From contig OPYK01000002.1 of NCBI GenBank assembly GCA_900343135.1, positions 82,051-146,050 of the forward strand: DNA of 64,000 nucleotides, in the 5' to 3' direction. The notes beneath the pieces were generated by a model. The model made no database searches, was not told the origin of the DNA, and worked only from the letters and a program-made list of their open reading frames with translations. Positions 18,603-26,702 of the stretch are shown here, piece after piece. Origin of the DNA: Atopobium massiliense (lineage in GTDB: Bacteria > Actinomycetota > Coriobacteriia > Coriobacteriales > Atopobiaceae). The translations under genes were made by a program, and so were the position numbers. The stretch's first letter is position 1, and every line of letters starts with the position of its first letter.

Positions 18603-18640
18603 AAAAAAAGCATGACTGCTCACCACGAACAGTCATGCTT
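18603..18640 (-). terminator. Rho-independent terminator of the histidine-triad gene
   Basis: Minus strand AAGCATGACTG pairs perfectly (11 bp) with CAGTCATGCTT across an 11-base loop, then continuous T. It lies 80 bp after the stop of the triad gene. Confidence 0.88.
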
Positions 18641-18722
18641 ATACAAAAGGCTCTATATGCTGCTAGAATTGTGCGTAGTGCGCATAGTATGCAAAGCGCG
18701 CGTCAAACACACGCAACCGCAC

Positions 18723-21089
18723 TTACTTGCGTGCAGCTAAAAGACGCTCAAGCTGTGCTACCTCTTCGGGCGAAATAAGATCGCCGCGGCTGCGCTGCTT
18801 TTTTGCTGTAGGCGCGTGTGTAGCACGTTGCTCATCGGTATCGTGAGGGCGCGCAGCACGTTCGCGCACGCGAGTTGCTGTAGCATCGTTACGCTGCGTG
18901 AGGGCAGGCGCGCTGGTAGAAGGCACACTGGCAGATGGCGTGCTCGTTGAAGATGTAGGCTGCTGATCCTTGTGCTGCGCTGGTAGTTTACCATTAAGGA
19001 ACGGTACAGTCATACCGTAGAAGGAAGCCGAACCATCACTATTAACAGTAAGGTTATAGATTGATGGCGTAACACCTAATGCAAGCCATGCATCATTAAA
19101 CGTCTGTTCATCAATACCAAGACTTTTAATTAAAGCTGCTCTAAACGTATCAGGATCCTTGCTACGATCGCCGCGCATAGAATAATCAGTTACAGGAACA
19201 TTGCTATAAAGGCTCTTAAACGTGCTTGTCATAACGCGCTGGTATGTGTTGTCGTCAAACTTAACCCAATAGAACACTTGACCATATTCTTTATCCTTAA
19301 TAGCCGAAACCGCAGTGTGTTCTTTTTGGAAATCTAACCCCTTGCCGTTATACGTTGCCTGATAGTCGTCGCTTTGCGCTTGCTTATCGGGGTGTTCCAT
19401 GTAGTATTTCAGCGTTGCTACAATGTCACGTGCCGTAATGTTCATCTTGTCATATGTTGCTTGTTGCCACTTTACCGCACGAATAATGTCTTCAATGCTG
19501 TGTTTGTGAATGTGCGGATTTCCGGCCATATGCCATGCATAAAACGTTTGTGCATCCTCATTAAACGCACGCATATATTTGAGATCTTCGTAAGGAAAAT
19601 ACTCAGGTTTTACCTTGTTTTCGGCAGTAACTTCGGCATAGCTAAACATATCTTCCTTAGTTACGGTAACTGTGTCAGGAATCTTGGGTTCATATTCACC
19701 TTGAATTATCTGCGGAAATAGGATTTTTGGATCGGAGTGCACTACGTACTCTTTACCGGTACTATCGTAGCAATGCCAGTGGTCTTCATGCTTCAGGATT
19801 TTTACAATGGATTTGCCTTTTATTGCGTCTAACCCCTTATGCACTTCAATAAGCCCGCCGTGAGAGTCGTGGTGATGGTCACTTTCTCCTTCGTGGCTGC
19901 TGCTATCGGGGTATGTTGGCACCGATGGGTAAGACGGGGTAACACTAGGTGATGTATGATCGTGGCTCGTACTTGATGAGCCGTGGTCGGGGCCAGTATA
20001 CTCACCCACCGAAGCATTTGGATACATAGAAGGTGCATCGCCGTAATAAATAAACTCGCGGCCATCGGCAGTGTAGCAGTGCCAGTGATCTTGATGGCGT
20101 AGCACGCGCACAATACGCGGCTCGTCTTGTGTGTTAGATTGTTCACCTGCATGTGGAACGAGGGGGTTACCCTGCGGGAATTGCGGGAATTGCGGAAGCG
20201 CCTGCCCTGGCTGCTGAGGCTGGGCACCAGGCTGCTGCTGCGGCACCTGTGGCTGCGGCGTGCCATGATTACCCACATAGGTACCTACCGTAACACCGGG
20301 AAAATAAGGTGACGGATCGTCGTACGTAACATACTCGGTGCCATTTGCTGTGTAGCAATGGTAGTGATCGCCGTGCTTCAAAATTTTTGTAATAGGTATG
20401 CGCGAAATTTGATTGCCGTCTACCACTTGCACAATACCGCCCCGCTGCTGCTGAGCGCCTTGAGGCGGCTGAGCAGGCACGAATGTCCCCGCGTGCATGG
20501 TATGCTTGCCGACAGCGCCATGCGAGCCCGTATATACACCCACCTGTGCATGTGGATACATTGCGCGCGGATCTGAGTAGGTAATAAACTCGTTGCCGTC
20601 GGCGGTGTACACGTGCCAGTGATCGCCATGCTTTAAGAGTTTAACTACCTGCGAGCCAACCTCTTTAAGCTGCTTTTTTGTGAGAACTTTGTGCACCGAT
20701 TGCAGCTCTTTTGTGCTGTGTGCGTGTGTTGGGTCTTTGTAGGTAATAATTTCGCGTCCATCTTTGGTAAAAACGTGCCAGTGATCACCGTGCTTCACCA
20801 CACGGTCGATTTCTGCCTCATCTACCTCGGGCGCATCGATAAGCACGTCGGTCGTATCGTCGCTTGCAAATTTTGTTTGTTTTTGGGGTAGCTGCGCTGC
20901 TACAAGCGCTTGCTGCAAGCGCTGAATCTGCTGCGTTTGTTGGCTTTGTGCCGAATTTACATACGCATTCATACCAACAGCACCTGCAGCGCCAACGCCT
21001 GCCGATACCAGGGTAACGCCTGCCATCACCGAGGCAGTGGCCTGACCGCCAGCTATCTTGGTCAACAAACTTGGGATTAACGATTTCAT
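18723..21089 (-). CDS. Histidine-triad (Pht-like) surface protein in a zinc operon
   Basis: 788 aa from ATG 21089 (AAAGGAG upstream). One N-terminal hydrophobic segment (about 18-42) anchors it; the rest is probably extracellular. Five copies of the HxxHxH motif occur at residues 100, 154, 239, 332 and 434 (HGDHWH, HGDHWH, HGDHYH, HQDHWH, HEDHWH). Each begins a repeat of the form HGDHWHxxTxDGxExITYxDP. Pro/Gln and His/Ser-rich spacers (about 275-320, 365-415) separate the repeats. The region after 470 is an unrecognised domain and the tail is charged. The HxxHxH motif matches pneumococcal histidine-triad proteins, which bind zinc and work with an Adc/Znu importer. It follows znuB by 114 bp, so a zinc-scavenging role is inferred. 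Confidence 0.8.
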   Translation of the reverse strand: MKSLIPSLLTKIAGGQATASVMAGVTLVSAGVGAAGAVGMNAYVNSAQSQQTQQIQRLQQALVAAQLPQKQTKFASDDTTDVLIDAPEVDEAEIDRVVKHGDHWHVFTKDGREIITYKDPTHAHSTKELQSVHKVLTKKQLKEVGSQVVKLLKHGDHWHVYTADGNEFITYSDPRAMYPHAQVGVYTGSHGAVGKHTMHAGTFVPAQPPQGAQQQRGGIVQVVDGNQISRIPITKILKHGDHYHCYTANGTEYVTYDDPSPYFPGVTVGTYVGNHGTPQPQVPQQQPGAQPQQPGQALPQFPQFPQGNPLVPHAGEQSNTQDEPRIVRVLRHQDHWHCYTADGREFIYYGDAPSMYPNASVGEYTGPDHGSSSTSHDHTSPSVTPSYPSVPTYPDSSSHEGESDHHHDSHGGLIEVHKGLDAIKGKSIVKILKHEDHWHCYDSTGKEYVVHSDPKILFPQIIQGEYEPKIPDTVTVTKEDMFSYAEVTAENKVKPEYFPYEDLKYMRAFNEDAQTFYAWHMAGNPHIHKHSIEDIIRAVKWQQATYDKMNITARDIVATLKYYMEHPDKQAQSDDYQATYNGKGLDFQKEHTAVSAIKDKEYGQVFYWVKFDDNTYQRVMTSTFKSLYSNVPVTDYSMRGDRSKDPDTFRAALIKSLGIDEQTFNDAWLALGVTPSIYNLTVNSDGSASFYGMTVPFLNGKLPAQHKDQQPTSSTSTPSASVPSTSAPALTQRNDATATRVRERAARPHDTDEQRATHAPTAKKQRSRGDLISPEEVAQLERLLAARK

Positions 21090-21203
21090 AGCGCTCCTTT
21101 CAAGGGCGTATTTCACAACAGATCCTACGCACGTGCGTGGCGCACGCGGCTGCAAAGCGTACGTATGCAATGTGCACACAAAGCAGGCACATGCCTTTTA
21201 AAC

Positions 21204-22010
21204 TTATAACGTTCGCTTTTTGCAAAGTAGCACTACAAGCAGGGTTGCTGTAGCGATAATAACGGTAATTGAGCCAGGCATGAGGTTAAACTTAAACGAC
21301 AAGCAAAGGCCGCTATACACAAACACAAGCGACAACACAATCGACACCAGCAGCGTAGACTTGTAGGTTTTACAGCACTGCATAGCGCAAATAGAAGGAA
21401 TAACCAACAAAGAGCTCACGATAAGCGAACCTATTGTTTTTGCTGCAATTGACACGGCGATAGCAACAAGCAAGGCAAAACACACGTTAAGAACGCGCTG
21501 GTTAATACCCATAAGCTCGGCAGATTGCGGGTCGAACACGCTTAAATACAGCCGGTTATACATCCAGGCATACGCGGCAATAATAAGACAGCTTGCAATA
21601 CCAACAATGATGAGCTCGGTTGTATCGATAGTAATAATCGAGCCAAACAAATACGAACCAATCGTACGCGAAGAGCCGTTAAGACTTGTAAAAATACCGG
21701 CTAAACCAATGGATGCGGCAAGCACCACCACCGTTGAAATTTCCTGGTAGCTAGCCAGTTTTGAGATGATGGCCTCAACCGAAAGCGCTGCAATAACGCA
21801 GGCGGCAATAGAACCCAAAATAGGGTTAAAGCCAAAGCACAGCCCGATGGCAACGCCGGCAAGCGACGCGTGCGCGAGCGTGTCGCCCATCATCGAAAGG
21901 CGTTTGAGCGTCACTGGCAAACCAATAAGCGGCAACACCACCGCAAGCGCAAAGCCTACGATAAACGCACGCTGCATAAAGTCGTAGCTGAGCATATCGA
22001 AAAGACTCAT
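21204..22010 (-). CDS. znuB: Zinc/manganese ABC transporter permease (ZnuB/AdcB type)
   Basis: ABC-3 family permease of a divalent-metal importer. 268 aa from the ATG at 22010, which overlaps the znuC stop as ATGA; a GTG two codons upstream is the alternative. About eight membrane segments. Motifs DTLAHASLAGVAIG (early cytoplasmic loop) and KTIGSLIVSSLLVIPSICA are characteristic. Substrate zinc rather than manganese is inferred from the His-rich ZnuA and the histidine-triad gene downstream. Confidence 0.92.
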   Translation of the reverse strand: MSLFDMLSYDFMQRAFIVGFALAVVLPLIGLPVTLKRLSMMGDTLAHASLAGVAIGLCFGFNPILGSIAACVIAALSVEAIISKLASYQEISTVVVLAASIGLAGIFTSLNGSSRTIGSYLFGSIITIDTTELIIVGIASCLIIAAYAWMYNRLYLSVFDPQSAELMGINQRVLNVCFALLVAIAVSIAAKTIGSLIVSSLLVIPSICAMQCCKTYKSTLLVSIVLSLVFVYSGLCLSFKFNLMPGSITVIIATATLLVVLLCKKRTL

Positions 22011-22759
22011 GCGCACTCATCTGCCTTCCACGTATCGCTTACCGGGCGCTTAATAGCGCCGTCTTTAAGTTCAACCACGCGATCGACCATGCCGTGCAGC
22101 TCGTGTACGTGGTGCGTGATGATAACCACGCTGGTACCGCCACGCGCAAGCTGCGCCAAAAGGCCATAGAGTTCGTGAGAAAACTTGGCATCAATGCCGC
22201 TTGTTGGTTCATCGAGCAAAATAAGCTGCGCCTGCTTTAATAGAGCAAGCAGCACACCCACGCGCTGGAGCTGACCGCCCGAAAGCTCGCGCAAGCGCTT
22301 ATCGATGTGGGAATTAAGCTGTACCAGCGACAACAGATCGTCTACCTGCTTTGTACAATGCAAATAGCGGCAGTGTACTTCGATGAGCTCACGAATTGTG
22401 GTTGGAAACGCGCGATACGCGAGCACCGAATTTTGCGACACGTACGCAACCTTCCGCAAAAAACTGCGGTTGTGCGCGGCCTTGCCGTACACCACAGGCT
22501 CATCAAAGAGCGTTATATGCCCTGCTTGCGGCTTTAAGCTGCCCAAAATGAGCTTCATAAGTGTAGACTTGCCTACACCATTGTCGCCAATAATGGCAAG
22601 AAACTCCCCTGCATGCACCGTTAAGTTCGCGTGCGAAAAAATGGGTTTATCGGCGTACGAAAAGCTCAGGTTTTCTATGCGGCACACGTCAGTGCTGGTA
22701 GCAGCATCGGCGCTGGTAGTGGCATCAACGCTGCAGGCGTAGTCGGCGTGCTCACTCAT
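22007..22759 (-). CDS. znuC: Zinc ABC transporter ATP-binding protein
   Basis: ATPase of the metal importer. 250 aa: Walker A GDNGVGKST, Q-loop SQNSV, signature LSGGQLQRV, Walker B LILLDEPTSGID and H-loop ITHHVHE. The first 25 residues are an Ala/Thr/Ser-rich extension. Its ATG overlaps the znuA stop (ATGA), and its own stop overlaps the znuB start, giving tight translational coupling in order znuA-znuC-znuB. Confidence 0.94.
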   Translation of the reverse strand: MSEHADYACSVDATTSADAATSTDVCRIENLSFSYADKPIFSHANLTVHAGEFLAIIGDNGVGKSTLMKLILGSLKPQAGHITLFDEPVVYGKAAHNRSFLRKVAYVSQNSVLAYRAFPTTIRELIEVHCRYLHCTKQVDDLLSLVQLNSHIDKRLRELSGGQLQRVGVLLALLKQAQLILLDEPTSGIDAKFSHELYGLLAQLARGGTSVVIITHHVHELHGMVDRVVELKDGAIKRPVSDTWKADECA

Positions 22760-23859
22760 TTAAACGACTCCATCAAACTCTCGAGGTTCTTTTCCATAAG
22801 AGCAAGGTAGCCCATTTGGATCTCGTCGTCGGTAAGACTTTCCATCGTGTAGAGCGTGCCCGTTTTTGCACCAGTTGAGCGCGCGAGCGTTTCAGCTACC
22901 TTAGGCGTTGCTTTTCCTTCAAAAAAGATAGTAGTAATCTTGTGTTCTTTTACAAAGTCGGCAATTTTTGCGAGTTGCTCAGCCGTTGGCTCATCTTCGG
23001 GCGAAATACCTGTTACGGCAATTTGTTTTAAGCCGTAGTCTTTGGCAAGGTAATTAAACGCCGCGTGCGAAGCGATAAAGTAGCGGCGGTCTTTTGGCAC
23101 CGACGAAAGCGTTTCGGCAAACTTGGCGTCGAGGTCCTTAAAACGTTGCACTGCAGCTTCGTAATTTTTTTGATAGTCATCGGCATGTTCAGGGTCGATT
23201 TGCGACACTTTTTTGCAAATGGTATCAAGCTCGGTTATGGCATTGCGGATGCTCAGCCATGTGTGCGGGTTTACACCATCGAGTTCGTGTTCATGGTTGT
23301 GTGCGTGTTTGCGCGCCGCTTTAAGCTCTTTGAGCTGCTCATCATTACCCGCACTATCGCCTTCAGGCTCTTCTGGCTCTTCATCGTGCTCGGTTTTAAG
23401 CAGCGTAAGCCCTTGTGAGAGGTCGAGGAACTTTGAATCGTCACCAATACTGTGTTTAAGGTCGTCTATAAACGACTCCATACCAGCGCCGTTATACATA
23501 AACAAATCGGCGTTCCTCATAGCCGCCATATCTTGCGCCTTAAGCTCAAAATCGTGCGGCTCCTGGTTGCCTTTAATAATGGTTTCAACCGTCATATGGT
23601 CGCCTACAATTTGACGGGCAAGGTCGGCAACAGGGAAAAATGTTGCGTAAATTGTTTTCTTTGCGCCTGCTTGCGCGGCCGAGGAACCAGGATGCGCACT
23701 ACAACCTGCAAGTACGCACGCGCCCATAAGTACGCAGGCTATAACAGCGTGAAAAATCCAGTGCGTGTTGTGTTTGAGTGATTGCATTGCTGCATGCAAG
23801 CAAAGCCTGCGTGCATTAAGGCAAGATTGTGCCTTGCGTACGTTCGAGTTCGTATTCAT
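22756..23859 (-). CDS. znuA: Zinc-binding lipoprotein ZnuA/AdcA
   Basis: Substrate-binding lipoprotein (cluster A-I). 367 aa from ATG 23859, chosen by GGAAGG five bases upstream. The signal sequence ends in a lipobox (VLAGC) near residue 53. Metal ligands: PHDFEL, GVNPHTW, ASHAAFNYLAKDYG and the late Asp/Glu region FFEGKATPKVAETLA. Between the first two ligand regions is a His/Glu-rich loop (KHAHNHEHELDG preceded by EEPEEPEG), typical of zinc-specific ZnuA. First gene of the operon, with palindromic boxes around its promoter. Confidence 0.93.
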   Translation of the reverse strand: MNTNSNVRKAQSCLNARRLCLHAAMQSLKHNTHWIFHAVIACVLMGACVLAGCSAHPGSSAAQAGAKKTIYATFFPVADLARQIVGDHMTVETIIKGNQEPHDFELKAQDMAAMRNADLFMYNGAGMESFIDDLKHSIGDDSKFLDLSQGLTLLKTEHDEEPEEPEGDSAGNDEQLKELKAARKHAHNHEHELDGVNPHTWLSIRNAITELDTICKKVSQIDPEHADDYQKNYEAAVQRFKDLDAKFAETLSSVPKDRRYFIASHAAFNYLAKDYGLKQIAVTGISPEDEPTAEQLAKIADFVKEHKITTIFFEGKATPKVAETLARSTGAKTGTLYTMESLTDDEIQMGYLALMEKNLESLMESFK

Positions 23860-24015
23860 ACGTGCCTTCCCTACTTTACGCATATCGCAGTACTCGTGGA
23901 TAACGCTGCCTGGCGCTAGCCTGATGTACATGGACAATCCGACGCAGGTGCGCAATGCTATACGAGCGATATGCTCCTTCTCTTAAAAAACCAATTCGCA
24001 TTGCTAATGATTTGG

Positions 24016-24088
24016 AATTGATTTTCAATTTATAAAAACTATACCACGTCTTGAAACGTATGCAAGAACAAATCTGAAATTGATTTCA
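24016..24088 (-). promoter_or_regulatory. znu promoter with two palindromic metal-regulator boxes
   Basis: Minus-strand promoter: -35 TTGCAT (24060-24065), 16-bp spacer, -10 TATAGT (24038-24043). A palindrome AATTGA-TTT-TCAATT (24016-24030) lies just downstream of the start, and TGAAAT-TG-ATTTCA (24075-24088) lies just upstream of the -35. Both resemble Zur/Fur-type operators (TGAAAAT..ATTTTCA class). The placement around the promoter suits zinc-dependent repression. The regulator is not in this window. Confidence 0.65.
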
Positions 24089-24217
24089 TTTTCAAAAAAT
24101 GATACTAAAAAGCCGGAGAACTCGTAGTGCAGGATAACGTGTAATAAGCTATGGCACACGTACTATACGTGCGCATATGCACACAGCTGCGCGCTAACAA
24201 CGCGCCTTAGCTTGCAC

Positions 24218-24248
24218 AAAAAGCGCGCTCGCCAAACGATGAGCGCGC
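24218..24248 (-). terminator. Terminator of the ATP-grasp gene
   Basis: Minus strand GCGCGCTC pairs with GAGCGCGC across a ten-base loop, followed by five T. It lies 125 bp after the stop. Confidence 0.75.
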
Positions 24249-24373
24249 AGAATGTAGCAACTGGTATGCAGGTTTATAAAACGGTTATGCAAGTTTATAC
24301 ATCAGGTGTGCAAGACAGAGTGCATCAGCAAACGCATACGCACGCGCACTCTCCTACTCACGTACGTACACAG

Positions 24374-25816
24374 CTACGCGCTTTTTTGTGCGCGGTCGCG
24401 TACATCCCACAAGTAGCGCTTGTATTTTACAATTGAGTGCCAATAGGTGCACGCCGCCCAAAAGTTGTGAGCCAAACTATCACTTCGGTTAAACAAGGGC
24501 GAATGCTCATGGTGCGAGGTAAACCCGCTGCGTACGCGTTTTAGCAGCTCGCTATCACGAAGGGAGCGTGCAACCACATACCACGGCACGCAGGTGTACA
24601 AAAATGGCTGCGTAAGCGCGCGCTCGGGCAGTGATTGCTCAAGACGTGCCAATATGTGCTCATCGTTTGTATGTGCGCGCACGTAGGGCTTAAGGTAAAA
24701 CTCATAAAGCTGCGGCTCAACAAAATTATGACCGGCAAGACTCACATAATACGTATTGCGACCAGGACGTGTGTTAATTTCAAAAAAGCGATACGAACCA
24801 TCACGCGGATCGTATTTTACGTCGAAATTGGCATAGCCAACATAGCCCACACGCTGCAAAAATTGCTTAGCATTGCTGATAACATCCTCTACCCGATGCT
24901 GAACCATACAAACGGGATTACCAATAGCTGCAGGATCGTGATCCTGCAGGGCAACGCGCGCCATGCAGCTTAACGTGCATACGCTATGTTCGTCGGCAAA
25001 AAGCGTAACGCTGCAAAGCCCGTCATCATCGCCCGGTATAAAGTCTTGCACTAAAAGCTCGTTGGTATACGTTGACGCAGCAAGCCGTGTAACAATAGTT
25101 TGAAGCTCCTGAGCCGTTTGCACTTCGAAGATTTTTTTCTTGCCTTCAAACTCAGCATAGTGATATTCAGCAGAGTTAGCCGGCTTTGCAATTACAGGAA
25201 AATGAAGCTCATCAAAAGGAATGTGCGGCGCAGGATCGGCGCAGCTAATACGCCATGTATGAGGATACGGAATGCCAAGCTCCTCGCAAATCGCATAAAA
25301 ACGGCTTTTTTGCGTAATGTCATTCAATAAGTCGAAGGGAATGTAAGGCACGACAAAATAGGGTGCAAGCTCGTCTTTGTGTTGAGAAAGTATGCGGGCA
25401 TACCAATCGCCCGAACCCACAACAAAGCCTTTCTTGCCGCGAGCAGCAAGCTCTTTTCCAAGCGAAAGCAGCGTTGGAATAAGCACCTCTTCACGATCGA
25501 CATGTTCAACTACGCGGTAATCGCACAATTTGCTAGACGAGGTAAGTTTAATGTTTGCGCAGGACAACACAATAGATTTGAGTTTCCATCCACGCCAAAA
25601 CTCGCGCACGTAGGAATATCCAAGAATGTCACCACTTACAACAACAGGCTGAAGCTTTGCCATAGCTTCGCGATAGAGGCTTTCGGGGATGGGCGAAGTG
25701 GTATGGCTGGCGGGTGCAGGCGCAGGCATAGCTGCAGGTGCGGGCGCAGCTGTATCCACGAGTGGAGCTTGCGTATTGGTTGCGCGGCCAGGATTGGGTG
25801 ATGGTTGGTGTTCCAC
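24374..25816 (-). CDS. ATP-grasp carboxylate-amine ligase (D-aspartate-ligase-like)
   Basis: 480 aa. After a Pro/Ala-rich N-terminus (1-50) comes a Rossmann-like pre-ATP-grasp segment (VVVSGDILGYSYVREFW, VVGSGDWYARIL), then YFVVPYIPFDLLNDITQKS, GIPYPHTW, the ATP-lysine region FPVIAKPANSAEYHY, VQDFIPGDDDG and the metal-binding FEINTRPGRNTYY. This is the COG3919 group, which includes D-aspartate ligases that add D-Asp to the Lys of peptidoglycan precursors. That exact substrate is inference. It starts with GTG 25816 behind AAGGGG. Only about 15 bp separate it from the T-run of the tRNA-Asn terminator, so it has no room for its own promoter. Confidence 0.72.
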   Translation of the reverse strand: MEHQPSPNPGRATNTQAPLVDTAAPAPAAMPAPAPASHTTSPIPESLYREAMAKLQPVVVSGDILGYSYVREFWRGWKLKSIVLSCANIKLTSSSKLCDYRVVEHVDREEVLIPTLLSLGKELAARGKKGFVVGSGDWYARILSQHKDELAPYFVVPYIPFDLLNDITQKSRFYAICEELGIPYPHTWRISCADPAPHIPFDELHFPVIAKPANSAEYHYAEFEGKKKIFEVQTAQELQTIVTRLAASTYTNELLVQDFIPGDDDGLCSVTLFADEHSVCTLSCMARVALQDHDPAAIGNPVCMVQHRVEDVISNAKQFLQRVGYVGYANFDVKYDPRDGSYRFFEINTRPGRNTYYVSLAGHNFVEPQLYEFYLKPYVRAHTNDEHILARLEQSLPERALTQPFLYTCVPWYVVARSLRDSELLKRVRSGFTSHHEHSPLFNRSDSLAHNFWAACTYWHSIVKYKRYLWDVRDRAQKSA

Positions 25817-25831
25817 GTAAGGCCCCTTTAC

Positions 25832-25862
25832 AAAAAAAGCCGGAGCTTCGAAGCGTCCGGCT
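25832..25862 (-). terminator. Terminator between tRNA-Asn and the ATP-grasp ligase
   Basis: Minus strand AGCCGGA pairs with TCCGGCT, and the inner CGCTTCGAAGC can extend the stem, followed by seven T. It is ten bases after the tRNA CCA and 15 bases before the GTG of the ligase, so it could act as an attenuator for that gene. Confidence 0.85.
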
Positions 25863-25872
25863 GGAATTTCGA

Positions 25873-25947
25873 TGGCTCCCCGAGTAGGATTCGAACCTAC
25901 GACACGCTGATTAACAGTCAGCTGCGCTACCGCTGCGCCATCGGGGA
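25873..25947 (-). tRNA. tRNA-Asn (GTT)
   Basis: Minus strand: acceptor TCCCCGA/TCGGGGA, D-arm GCGC...GCGC, anticodon stem GCTGA/TCAGC with loop CTGTTAA giving GTT, T-arm GTAGG TTCGAAT CCTAC, discriminator G, encoded CCA. Confidence 0.97.
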
Positions 25948-25998
25948 AAATGTAGCTTGCTTAACAGTAAAAACTACTCTTCGTAAGCACGAGAATTT

Positions 25999-26026
25999 AT
26001 AATAGCAAACTGACAAAAAAGTGCAA
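25999..26026 (-). promoter_or_regulatory. Promoter of tRNA-Asn
   Basis: Minus strand: -35 TTGCAC (26021-26026), 16-bp spacer, -10 TATTAT (25999-26004), about 45 bp before the tRNA after allowing for the start site. Confidence 0.55.
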
Positions 26027-26034
26027 GCGTCAAT

Positions 26035-26604
26035 TTAGTGTTTTGGATGTGCTTCCACCAAGGCTACAAACTTATCGATGTAGCTTTGCAAAAACTCGCG
26101 CGTAGATTCGTTGGCAATCGTGCCGTCTTCATTAAGAAGCGAGGGTGATTTACCAAGGAATACCTCGGGCTGACCCATAATTGGCATATCAAAGTATGAC
26201 AGCGCCAAGCGCAGGTTTTTCTGCGAGCTGTAGCCACCCATAGCACCAACAGAATGGCTCATAAGAGCACAGGGCGTGCCCTTCCAAGCAACATTACCAG
26301 CAGGTTTTGAGCACACGTCTACAGCATTTTTAAGGCAGGCAGGAATGGTGCGGTTGTTTTCGGGAGTAACGAACAACACGCCATCGCTGTTTGCAATTGT
26401 GTTGCGAAATGCCGTGTAGATTTCGGGAAGCGGCTTTTCGGTGTTTGCAGGGTCGTCATAATCGGCATCGTAAAGCGGCAAATCGCGAATTTCAACAATC
26501 GTTGCTTCGTAATCGCTCGGGAACATCCGCAGTACGTTTTGCGCGATTTTACGCGCGTAGGAGCCACTGCGCAGACTACCAACAAGTACACTTATGTGTT
26601 TCAT
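26035..26604 (-). CDS. NADPH-dependent FMN reductase family protein
   Basis: Flavodoxin-fold oxidoreductase of the azoreductase/chromate-reductase type. 189 aa beginning MKHISVLVGSLRSGSYARKI, the FMN phosphate-binding loop, then DGVLFVTPENNRTIPACLKN (usual form PEYN) and LMSHSVGAMGGY. Reduces FMN or quinones with NAD(P)H; the natural substrate is not apparent. ATG has AGGAGG upstream. It stands alone between rpoD and tRNA-Asn. Confidence 0.88.
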   Translation of the reverse strand: MKHISVLVGSLRSGSYARKIAQNVLRMFPSDYEATIVEIRDLPLYDADYDDPANTEKPLPEIYTAFRNTIANSDGVLFVTPENNRTIPACLKNAVDVCSKPAGNVAWKGTPCALMSHSVGAMGGYSSQKNLRLALSYFDMPIMGQPEVFLGKSPSLLNEDGTIANESTREFLQSYIDKFVALVEAHPKH

Positions 26605-26702
26605 GTTTCCTCCTGTTGTACGCTATTACTAGCCGTATACCCCAAACAACAACGTGTTATACGTGTGCACGGCTGCAATTTCATGCCACGCGGCATGCGC
26701 CG

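Larger units (their letters stand above)
18369..18722. other. Intergenic region holding the nifS promoter and the pht terminator
   Basis: About 350 bp: nifS leader (18369-18459), promoter (18460-18488), a featureless stretch, and the strong terminator (18603-18640) that ends the gene from 18723. No gene is seen. Confidence 0.6.
23860..24373. other. Intergenic region upstream of znuA
   Basis: About 510 bp. The half near znuA is AT-rich and holds the regulated promoter (24016-24088). The remainder holds the terminator of the ATP-grasp gene (24218-24248). No gene is supported. Confidence 0.7.
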
